From assembly GCA_900764755.1 (NCBI GenBank), contig CAAFPE010000110.1, forward strand, positions 1 through 40,878: a stretch of DNA of 40,878 bases. Direction: 5' to 3'. Below are positions 24,425 to 32,982 of the stretch, piece after piece. The notes beneath the pieces are model-generated. The model made no database searches. It saw nothing but the letters and a program-made list of their open reading frames with translations, and was not told the origin of the DNA. Made by a program: the position numbers and the translations under genes. Source of the DNA: an uncultured Oscillospiraceae bacterium (GTDB taxonomy: Bacteria; Bacillota; Clostridia; Oscillospirales; Oscillospiraceae). Numbering within the stretch: position 1 is the stretch's first letter; each line of letters opens with the position of its first letter.

Positions 24425-25444
24425 ATGGGTATTCCAGTTGGTATCAATGGATTTGGGCGAATCGGGCGCATCGCGCTGCGTATCATGATGGAGCGGGGAG
24501 AAATATTCGAGCTTCTGGGCATCAACTTGAGAAAAGCGGATCTGGACTATATGGAGTATATGATCAAATATGACTCGGTGTTCCACACCTTCCAGGGAAC
24601 GGTGGAGCATGACGGGGAGAACCTGATCGTCAACGGGCATAAGATCCGTGTATTCAGCCAGAGTGATGCAGGTGAGATTCCCTGGTCCGACTGCGGTGCG
24701 GAGTACATCATAGAGTCCACCGGCGCATTCAACACCCAGGAGCTGGGTTCCTTGCACTTCAAGGGCGGAGCGAAAAAGGTGGTCATCACCGCTCCCGCCA
24801 AGGACGATGTGACCCCCACCTTCGTGATGGGCGTCAACCACGAGACATATACTTCTGATATGAAGGTAGTATCCAATGCCTCCTGCACCACAAACTGCCT
24901 GGCCCCTCTGACCAAGGTTATCCAGGACAACTTCGGGATCGAAGAAGCACTCATGTCCACTATCCATGCCTCTACGGCCAAGCAGAAGGCGGTGGATGCC
25001 CGGGCTGGCCGGGACTGGCGGACGGGCCGTTCTGTTATGGGAAATATCATTCCCTCCTCCACCGGCGCGGCCAAGGCGGTGGGGCTGGTTATGCCGGAGC
25101 TGAAGGGGAAGATGACCGGGATGTCCTTCCGTGTTCCTACTAACGATGTATCCGTAGTGGATCTGACTGCCCGCCTGTGCACCTCCACCACCTATGAGGA
25201 GATCTGTGAGGCGGTCCATCAGGCGGCAGCCGGCCCCATGAAGGGGATCCTGTCCTATACCCGGGACCAGATCGTCTCCTCTGATATTATTGGGAACCCC
25301 CATACCTCCATTTTGGATGAGACCGCAGGCATCATGCTGAACGACCGGTTTGTGAAACTCATTGCCTGGTATGACAACGAGTGGGGTTACTCCAACAAGG
25401 TGCTGGATCTGATCCACTATATGTATTCTGTGGATCATCGGTGA
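24425..25444 (+). CDS. gap: Glyceraldehyde-3-phosphate dehydrogenase, type I
   Basis: 339-aa phosphorylating GAPDH of glycolysis. The NAD-binding fold starts GINGFGRIGR. Catalytic Cys154 lies in SNASCTTNCLAP and His181 in STIHAS, and the C-terminal WYDNEWGYSNKV is present. Where most GAPDHs have Asn-Asp at the end of the second strand (the Asp binds the adenosine ribose of NAD), this one reads Asn34-Leu35-Arg36-Lys. Loss of the acid and gain of Arg hint at relaxed or NADP-preferring cofactor use; I infer this only. GGAGGT (24411-24416) lies 8 bp before the ATG. The gene is monocistronic, with no pgk or tpi next to it. Confidence 0.96.
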   Translation: MGIPVGINGFGRIGRIALRIMMERGEIFELLGINLRKADLDYMEYMIKYDSVFHTFQGTVEHDGENLIVNGHKIRVFSQSDAGEIPWSDCGAEYIIESTGAFNTQELGSLHFKGGAKKVVITAPAKDDVTPTFVMGVNHETYTSDMKVVSNASCTTNCLAPLTKVIQDNFGIEEALMSTIHASTAKQKAVDARAGRDWRTGRSVMGNIIPSSTGAAKAVGLVMPELKGKMTGMSFRVPTNDVSVVDLTARLCTSTTYEEICEAVHQAAAGPMKGILSYTRDQIVSSDIIGNPHTSILDETAGIMLNDRFVKLIAWYDNEWGYSNKVLDLIHYMYSVDHR

Positions 25445-25475
25445 TTGGCCTGCGAAAGCAGTGCGTCAAGGATAA

Positions 25476-25518
25476 AAAATGCTCCTTTTCCGGAGAAAGG
25501 CCGGAAAAGGAGCATTTT
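25476..25518. terminator. Bidirectional terminator between gap and the dehydratase-activase genes
   Basis: An 18-bp stem (25476-25493 with 25501-25518; AAAATGCTCC...GGAGCATTTT) with a 7-nt loop and T runs on both sides. Confidence 0.93.
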
Positions 25519-25546
25519 ATTGTTTTTATCTGGATGCCTGGAGCAC

Positions 25547-26890
<1,344 letters not shown>

Positions 26891-26964
26891 AGAAACGTTC
26901 CTTTCTTGCGGGGCGTGGCCGCTGGACACGCCTGTGATCTGCTGCGCGCTGGGATCCCCGCGCC

Positions 26965-29901
26965 CTAAGAGTTGGCTTGCCTTGCTTCAATGGCCGCGAT
27001 CAGGCTCCGGATCCGGATCTTGACAGCGCCCAGGTTGCTGATGTCATCGATCTTCAGCTGGGTGTACAGCTTTCCACCGTCCTCCAGGATGGAGCGCATC
27101 TCGTCGCCGGTGATGGCGTCGATGCCGCATCCGAAGGAGACCAGCTGGATCAGTTCCATGTCCGGCTGAGTGCATACATACCGGGCTGCATTGTACATCC
27201 GGGCGTGGTAGGTCCACTGGTTGAGCACATGGCGGGGTGCCTTATCCTCCAGCCAGGCCACCGCGTCCTCTGTGATGAGGGTGAAGCCGAAGGAGGTGAT
27301 CAGGTCGTTGATGCCGTGGTTGATCTCCGGGTCCATGTGATAGGGCCGGCCGGCCACCACCAGGATGGGGCAGCCCTCTGCCCGAGCTTGGGCGATGTAG
27401 GTCCGGGCAGTCTGCCGCAGATCGTCCTTATAAGCCTCGTAGGCTGCGTATGCCGCCTTGGCTGCGGCGGCAGTCTCCCGCTTTGGGATCTGGAATTCGT
27501 TGAAGAACCACTCACCGGCCTTCCGCTCGAAATCCCGGGGGCGGTGCAGGCCGAAGTAGGGGTACAGGTACCGGACCCGCTTTAAATCGGGGACGTTGGC
27601 GGCCAGAAGCTCCGGATAGTAGGCCACTACCGGACAGTTGTAGTTGTTGTCGCTGACGCCCTCGTTGAAATTATAGGGCATACAGGGGTAGAAGATGGCG
27701 TCCACCCCCTGCTCCGCCAGGGCCGCCACATGGCCGTGGAGCAGCTTGGCGGGATAACACACCGTGTCCGAGGGGATGGTGCGCTGTCCCTTCAGATAGA
27801 GCTTCCGGCTGGACTCCGGGGAGAGGACCACCTCGAAGTTGAGGCGGGTGAACAGCTCGAACCAGAAGGGCAGGTTCTCGTACATATTCAGACCGAAGGG
27901 GATGCCGATCCTGCCCCGGGAGCCGTTCCCGCTGCCCTTGCCATGGAGGGAGCGAAGCTTTGCATATTTATACCGCATCAGGTCGGGATGCCGGGTGGGC
28001 TCCTCGCCCAGGGGGCGGGAGCAGCGGTTGCCCGAGATGAACCGCCGCCCGCCGTCAAAGGCATTGACTGTGAGGGAGCAGTGGTTGGTGCACAGGCCGC
28101 AGGTGGCCGGCTTGGCGGTGTGGGTGAACTTCTCCAGGGCCTGTGGAGAGAGCAGAGCGCTCTGCTCCAGGTTCAGGTCCCGGGCGGCCAGGGCTGCGCC
28201 GAAGGCGCCCATGATGCCCGAGATGGTGGGGCGGGTGACGTCCCGGCCCAACTCCAACTCAAAGGCCCGGAGTACCGCGTCGTTGTGGAAGGTGCCGCCC
28301 TGGACCACGATATGCTGCCCAAGATCGTCGGGGGAAGCGGCACGAATGACCTTGTAAATGGCGTTTTTTACAATGGAGATGGAAAGACCGGCAGAGATGT
28401 CCTCCACGCTGGCTCCGTCCTTCTGAGCTTGCTTGACGCTGGAGTTCATAAATACGGTGCAGCGGGAGCCCAGGTTTACCGGGTGCTGAGCGAACAGGCC
28501 CAGCTTGGCGAAGTCTGCGATGGAATAGCCCAGGGCCTTGGCGAAAGTCTCGATGAAGGAGCCGCAGCCGGAGGAGCAGGCCTCGTTGAGCATGATGGAG
28601 TCCACCGCCTGGTTGCGGATCTTGAAGCACTTCATGTCCTGGCCGCCGATGTCGATGATAAAATCCACCTCAGGCTCGAAGTGGGCGGCCGCCCGGTAAT
28701 GGGCCACTGTTTCCACCAGCCCCAGGTCGCAGGAGAAGGCGTTTTTGATCAGGTCCTCGCCGTAGCCGGTGACCGCCGCCCCCCGGATCTGGATGCGGCC
28801 GCCGCACATGGCGTAGATGGCCCGCAGCTGCTCCAGCACGATGGCCACCGGGTTGCCCTGGTTGGAGTGGTAATAGGTGTACAGGAGGCCGCCATTCTCT
28901 GTGATGAGGGCCAGCTTGGTGGTGGTGGAGCCGGCGTCAATGCCCAGCCAGGCGGGGCCGCAGTAGGTCTTGATGTCGGTCTGGGGCGGGCGCTTGGCGT
29001 TGTGCCGGGCGCAGAAGGCGCCGTATTCACCCACATCACGGAACAGGGGGGGCATGGTGTCCACCAGGGTGGTGGTGTCTACGCTCTCCTCCAGCTTTTT
29101 CAGTGCGTCCTCAAAGAGAATGGGGGAATAGTCGGTGGCGCACAGGGCGGCGCCCATAGCGGCGAAGCAGTCGCCATCCTCGGGGAAGATGGCGTGGTCC
29201 TCGTCCAGCTTCAAGGTCTCCACAAACCGCTCCCGCAGGCCCATGAGGAAGTGGAGGGGGCCGCCCAGAAAGACGATCCTGCCCTTCAGCTCCCGGCCCT
29301 GGGTGAGGCCGGCCACCGTCTGGTCCACCACCGCCTGGAAAATGGAGGCGGCCACGTCCTCCTTCCGCCCGCCCTGGTTCAGGATGGGCTGGATGTCGCT
29401 TTTGGCAAACACACCGCAGCGGGAGGCGATGGGATAGATCTTTTCATGCTTTAGGGAGAGGGCGTCTAGTTCGCCTACCGTCACGTTCATCAGGGTGGCC
29501 ATCTGGTCGATGAAGGCCCCGGTGCCCCCGGCGCAGGAGCCGTTCATCCGCTCCTCCAGGGCGCCGCCGAAGAAGATGATCTTGGCGTCCTCACCCCCCA
29601 GTTCAATGACGGCATCCGTCTTTGGGATGTATGTATTGACCGCGGCGGCAGTGGCGTAGACCTCCTGCACGAAGTCGATGCCGGAGGCATTGGCCACGCC
29701 CAGACCGGCAGAGCCGGTGATGACCATTTTCACCTGTTTGCCAGCCAGCAGACCGGTGATGGAATGGAGGGTTTCACAGGCCCGTTCCCGGGTTTTGGAG
29801 TAGTGCCGTTCATAGGAGCGGAACAGCAGCTTGTTCTGTTCATCCAGCACAACCACCTTCACGGTGGTGGAGCCGATGTCGATGCCGATGCGCAGACTCA
29901 T
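26965..29901 (-). CDS. Double-domain acyl-CoA dehydratase activase (BadF/HgdC type) with DUF2229
   Basis: 978-aa protein. Two ASKHA-fold activase domains follow one another. The first is at about 1-260 (GIDIGSTTVKVVVLD, ELGGEDAKI, NGSCAGGTGAF, SRCGVF). The second is at about 315-590 (GIDAGSTTTKLALI, DIGGQDMKC, EACSSGCGSF, SRCTVF). The Cys of each pair would bridge a [4Fe-4S] cluster as in HgdC. A DUF2229 region follows (about 615-960), starting CGLCTNHC. HgdC-type activases use ATP to inject an electron into 2-hydroxyacyl-CoA dehydratases; the role of this large fused form is not established. ATG 29901 (MSLRIGID) is chosen over a TTG 12 codons upstream. It is followed by the matching COG3581-like gene. 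Confidence 0.87.
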   Translation of the reverse strand: MSLRIGIDIGSTTVKVVVLDEQNKLLFRSYERHYSKTRERACETLHSITGLLAGKQVKMVITGSAGLGVANASGIDFVQEVYATAAAVNTYIPKTDAVIELGGEDAKIIFFGGALEERMNGSCAGGTGAFIDQMATLMNVTVGELDALSLKHEKIYPIASRCGVFAKSDIQPILNQGGRKEDVAASIFQAVVDQTVAGLTQGRELKGRIVFLGGPLHFLMGLRERFVETLKLDEDHAIFPEDGDCFAAMGAALCATDYSPILFEDALKKLEESVDTTTLVDTMPPLFRDVGEYGAFCARHNAKRPPQTDIKTYCGPAWLGIDAGSTTTKLALITENGGLLYTYYHSNQGNPVAIVLEQLRAIYAMCGGRIQIRGAAVTGYGEDLIKNAFSCDLGLVETVAHYRAAAHFEPEVDFIIDIGGQDMKCFKIRNQAVDSIMLNEACSSGCGSFIETFAKALGYSIADFAKLGLFAQHPVNLGSRCTVFMNSSVKQAQKDGASVEDISAGLSISIVKNAIYKVIRAASPDDLGQHIVVQGGTFHNDAVLRAFELELGRDVTRPTISGIMGAFGAALAARDLNLEQSALLSPQALEKFTHTAKPATCGLCTNHCSLTVNAFDGGRRFISGNRCSRPLGEEPTRHPDLMRYKYAKLRSLHGKGSGNGSRGRIGIPFGLNMYENLPFWFELFTRLNFEVVLSPESSRKLYLKGQRTIPSDTVCYPAKLLHGHVAALAEQGVDAIFYPCMPYNFNEGVSDNNYNCPVVAYYPELLAANVPDLKRVRYLYPYFGLHRPRDFERKAGEWFFNEFQIPKRETAAAAKAAYAAYEAYKDDLRQTARTYIAQARAEGCPILVVAGRPYHMDPEINHGINDLITSFGFTLITEDAVAWLEDKAPRHVLNQWTYHARMYNAARYVCTQPDMELIQLVSFGCGIDAITGDEMRSILEDGGKLYTQLKIDDISNLGAVKIRIRSLIAAIEARQANS

Positions 29902-29929
29902 AGTAACCTGTAACTCCTGACTGTACTGT

Positions 29930-29946
29930 TGGTCCAAGGTGGACCA
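29930..29946. promoter_or_regulatory. Palindrome upstream of the activase gene
   Basis: TGGTCCA, AGG, TGGACCA form a perfect 7-bp inverted repeat 29 bp before the start codon, in the leader. It is a possible operator of an unknown regulator. I could not name a convincing promoter for this gene; the nearest -10-like CATAAT (minus strand, about 29975) lacks a good -35. Confidence 0.35.
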
Positions 29947-30063
29947 CTCAATTCTGAATTTCTTTCCGTATTATGATACTGACACTTGAGGGGGAAAACA
30001 ACAATTTTAACGACTTCTTAACGGGAAAAGGGAGAGGAAAAACAGTCTTTTAACGTCGTAAAA

Positions 30064-30135
30064 TTGTGCATTTCAACCCTGTTGGATCAAAATAGGGGGA
30101 TATGTAAAGGAAAAGTGAACTGTCGAAATGCACAA
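30064..30135. repeat. 11-bp inverted repeat in the gap between activase and M56 genes
   Basis: TTGTGCATTTC (30064-30074) and GAAATGCACAA (30125-30135) are perfect complements 50 bp apart. Between them the DNA is purine-rich and has no gene. It could be a very small MITE remnant or the base of an RNA hairpin. Confidence 0.55.
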
Positions 30136-30160
30136 AAAATCCGCCCGTATACCGGGCGGA
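30134..30160 (-). terminator. Terminator after the M56/BlaR1-like gene
   Basis: On the minus strand TCCGCCC and GGGCGGA close a 7-nt loop and are followed by TTTTTTG. A second hairpin (ACCGCCCT/AGGGCGGT, 30239-30262) overlaps the stop codon. Confidence 0.8.
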
Positions 30161-30244
30161 CAGAGAGAAAAGAGCGAGTTTACAGAGGGGAGAGACCGCC
30201 GGAGGCAGCCTCAATGCAGTGCCAGGAGCCATCGAACCACCGCC

Positions 30245-32308
30245 CTACTCTGTAAGGGCGGTGAGGGAGTGGTTGGAACAGAATTGATAGCTGTTCCCGG
30301 TCTGCCGTAAAGTCAGCCTGCAATCTCCGTAATCAAGATAGATCATATCTCCCTGGCGGAACCCCTGCGAAAAGATGGGGAATGTATAATTGGTGTCCCC
30401 GTGAAAGTGATAATAGGCGTCGTACTCCGGTAGATAGGTAAACTGTTCCAGTCCGACCTGGTGGGTCTCCTCCAGAGTCAGACCAGTGTGCTCCAATAAA
30501 ACGGCGTCCATCTCCTGCCGGGTGATCTTAGTGCAGCCACATGGCGGAGCAGTTCCGTGATAGCCCCGGTCGATTACCAGTTGACGCTCTTTCTGGCTCA
30601 TGGGCGCAGACGGCTGAGTGCTTCCGCAATAAAATAATTCAAACAGATCAATGTCCTGGGGCGTGTCATACTGGGATGTGAGGAACATATTCCGGATGGA
30701 AAACCCGGTGTAGGGATTTTCAGTGTCTTTGGTGCTGAAGAAGGAGCCGTCGTTGAAGTAGGCCAGCTCTTCAGGCGTGAGGAGGACAGGACTTCTCTGA
30801 TGTTCATTTTGCTGTTCCGCCCATCCCACCAGGGCCTGGACCGCGTAAGTGTCCAGAACGCCTGCGGTTCGGAGGGGGCTCCCGGAGAGGACATAGACCA
30901 GATTTTCCCCACCGCTCTTCCTGGAGAGGCCGCCGGGCTGGTAAAGCAGATATGAGGCCGTCTGGCCGGAGGAGAGGGTCAGGGTGATCTGGTAGGCGTC
31001 CCTGGAAATATCATCCTCGTTCCAGCGGCGCCGGGCTTCCTGGTGTGTGGGAGCCCGGGCGCAGAGCAGGTCGGCCCGGCCAGCCTCCAGCAGGGAGGGA
31101 GCGGTGATGGGCTCTGGATAGGAGACACTGAATCTGGAGGGAGGGGTTACCTGTATGGTGCTGGCCTGCTGGACCTGGGAACAGAATTGGTCATACGAGG
31201 TATCAGGGTTGTATGGATAGGAACCGCCGCCCCCGAAGGTGAACACCACCGCCAAAGCCAGTACCGTACACGCCCCCAAGATGGCTGCGGCTTTCGTTTC
31301 CGGCTTCTTCACCAAGAGGGCCACCCGCTGTTGGATGGTCTTATTTCCTCCTGCCATTGTGGTGGAGCAGGACAGCAGATCGGCGGGCCGCTGGGACCGG
31401 CAGGCCACCGTGTCCACCAGGGTCCGGCCGTAGGGGATGCGCTCCTCCTCGCCCAGCCGCCGGACTGCCCCCTCGTCGCAGGCCAGCTCCCCGTCCGCCT
31501 TGGACAGGGAAACCGCCAGCCACACCAGGGGATTATACCAGTGAAGGGCCAGGGCAATACACCGGAGGGCGGACCAGATGTGGTCCCTGTGGGCGTAGTG
31601 GGTTGCCTCGTGGGCCAGTACATGGCGCAGGGCCGTTTCGTTTGCCGCAACCTCCGGAGTGAGGTAGATGGCGGGGTGAAACAGGCCGGACAGGCAGGGG
31701 GAGGACAGGCCTTCCATCAGGTAGACGGGAAGGGGACACTCGGGGATGTCCAGGGGACGGCGGGAGCGGCGCAGCCTTGCGGCAAAGTGCAGGTTGTTCC
31801 CGGCCAGACACAGGAGCATCACCACCGCTCCTGTTCCCCACAGGATAGACAGGATACGGGGGACAGTGGAGAAAAAGGCGTAATCGGTATAACCGTTCTC
31901 CTCCAGGATCGTGCCGCCGTTGTAATAATCAAAGCCGATTCCTCCCAGAGCGGGGAAGCTGCGGCTGGTGACGCCGGCGCTCATGACCGGGTCCTCTCCC
32001 TGTTCTTCCCAGATATGCTGAATATAACTCTCTGGTGCATCTATGTGGCCGGTGGGGAAGGCATATACCGGGGTATTCTCCATCTGGGGCGCAAAGTCCA
32101 CTGCCCCTAAGGAGGAGAGGAAGGGAAGCTGTATGGGAACCAGCAGCCGGATCAGCACCACCAACCACAGGGCATAGCGGTTTACAGAGGAGAGACGGTT
32201 TTGGGTGAGCTTCCGTACAACCAGCACCGCCAGGATCAGAAGAATTGAGGTAAAGGTCCAGGGGATCAGGGTGGGCATCAGACTGGGGAGTGCGGTCAGT
32301 CCGGTCAT
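30245..32308 (-). CDS. M56 family BlaR1/MecR1-like membrane metallopeptidase
   Basis: 687-aa protein. The N-terminus has membrane helices (about 14-32 and 45-66), another at about 155-172 and a further one near 345 (AAILGACTVLALAVVFTFG). The gluzincin HExxH motif HEATH (His233, Glu234, His237) lies in RHVLAHEATHYAHRDHIW, with a downstream ELACDE that supplies the third ligand. The C-terminal part of about 330 residues is outside and is not a penicillin-binding domain that I recognise, so the signal may not be a beta-lactam. Family members cleave a BlaI-type repressor after sensing a ligand. The ATG overlaps the stop of the BlaI-like gene (ATGA), so the two are translationally coupled. Confidence 0.9.
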   Translation of the reverse strand: MTGLTALPSLMPTLIPWTFTSILLILAVLVVRKLTQNRLSSVNRYALWLVVLIRLLVPIQLPFLSSLGAVDFAPQMENTPVYAFPTGHIDAPESYIQHIWEEQGEDPVMSAGVTSRSFPALGGIGFDYYNGGTILEENGYTDYAFFSTVPRILSILWGTGAVVMLLCLAGNNLHFAARLRRSRRPLDIPECPLPVYLMEGLSSPCLSGLFHPAIYLTPEVAANETALRHVLAHEATHYAHRDHIWSALRCIALALHWYNPLVWLAVSLSKADGELACDEGAVRRLGEEERIPYGRTLVDTVACRSQRPADLLSCSTTMAGGNKTIQQRVALLVKKPETKAAAILGACTVLALAVVFTFGGGGSYPYNPDTSYDQFCSQVQQASTIQVTPPSRFSVSYPEPITAPSLLEAGRADLLCARAPTHQEARRRWNEDDISRDAYQITLTLSSGQTASYLLYQPGGLSRKSGGENLVYVLSGSPLRTAGVLDTYAVQALVGWAEQQNEHQRSPVLLTPEELAYFNDGSFFSTKDTENPYTGFSIRNMFLTSQYDTPQDIDLFELFYCGSTQPSAPMSQKERQLVIDRGYHGTAPPCGCTKITRQEMDAVLLEHTGLTLEETHQVGLEQFTYLPEYDAYYHFHGDTNYTFPIFSQGFRQGDMIYLDYGDCRLTLRQTGNSYQFCSNHSLTALTE

Positions 32309-32685
32309 TTTGTTCCCTCCTCTGCCTGGCGTAAGATTTCATAGAGCTGATCGATCTCCTCCCGGCTCAGGGCCTCATCCCGGACCAGCGAGGAAACCAT
32401 CAACCCCACACTGCCTTGGTATACCCGGTCCAGGAAGGAGCGGGTCTCCCGCCGGGCGGCGCTCTGCCGCTCCACCGCCGGGGTGTAATGCTTGGCGCGG
32501 CCCTCCACCTGACAGTGGAGCAGGCCCTTGGCCTCCATCCGCCGCAGGGTAGTGATGGTGGTGCTCTTGGCCCAGCCCATTTTCTCATGGAGGGCGGACA
32601 CCAGCTCCATCACCGTCATGGGGGAACGCTCCCACAGGCAGTCCAGCACATACCACTCGCTGTTGGTCAGGGTCAGGGCTTCCAT
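32305..32685 (-). CDS. BlaI/MecI-family transcriptional repressor
   Basis: 126-aa winged-helix repressor. The DNA-binding part is at about 1-75 (LTNSEWYVLDCLWERSPMTV, then KSTTITTLRRMEAKGLL), with a C-terminal dimerisation tail. It pairs with the M56 sensor-protease next door, its likely inactivating protease. GAGGTG sits 6 bp before ATG 32685; a GTG three codons upstream is the alternative. Autoregulation is indicated by palindromes in its own promoter. Confidence 0.93.
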   Translation of the reverse strand: MEALTLTNSEWYVLDCLWERSPMTVMELVSALHEKMGWAKSTTITTLRRMEAKGLLHCQVEGRAKHYTPAVERQSAARRETRSFLDRVYQGSVGLMVSSLVRDEALSREEIDQLYEILRQAEEGTK

Positions 32686-32708
32686 ATCGTTCACCTCACA
32701 GATTATTG

Positions 32709-32723
32709 GTCTACTTTGTAGAC
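32709..32723. promoter_or_regulatory. BlaI-type operator
   Basis: GTCTAC-TTT-GTAGAC-type palindrome covering the presumed transcription start. The related half GTCTACAATGT at 32741-32751 lies between the -35 and -10. TAC/GTA dyads are the hallmark of BlaI/MecI operators. Confidence 0.7.
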
Positions 32724-32725
32724 TT

Positions 32726-32754
32726 ATTGTAGCAGAAAAGGTCTACAATGTCAA
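32726..32754 (-). promoter_or_regulatory. Sigma-A promoter of the blaI-blaR1-like operon
   Basis: TTGACA (32754-32749), 17-bp spacer, TACAAT (32731-32726), with operators inside and just downstream. Confidence 0.88.
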
Positions 32755-32797
32755 CCAAAAGGGAGAAAACTCGCGCTCCTCTGAGATTGCTCACACA

Positions 32798-32964
32798 TTG
32801 ATTGAAACATAGAAATATAATAGAATTATGAAATTCCAAGATTATTGAGCGGTTTGCATAGAGGAACACCTCCCTTCATCAAAGTGACGAAGGGAGGTGT
32901 GTGCTGACTCGTTCAGTCCAAAGGATCATTGGGAAGGAGGCGGCCCTGTCGGGCCGCCTCCTTT
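32798..32964 (+). ncRNA. Possible small RNA between blaI-like and M14 peptidase genes
   Basis: An orphan promoter TTGATT (32798-32803), 17-bp spacer, TAGAAT (32821-32826) points into a gene-free stretch. The stretch has a perfect 12-bp hairpin ACACCTCCCTTC (32866-32877)/GAAGGGAGGTGT (32889-32900) and ends at a GC hairpin. The first hairpin displays a CACCTCCC strand, complementary to Shine-Dalgarno sequences. Transcription is unproven. Confidence 0.3.
32934..32964. terminator. Hairpin terminator after the M14 peptidase gene
   Basis: AAGGAGGCGGCCC (32934-32946), TGTC, GGGCCGCCTCCTT (32951-32963). The T tracts are short on both strands, so strength is uncertain. Confidence 0.65.
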
Positions 32965-32982
32965 AGATCATTTTTGTTATGA

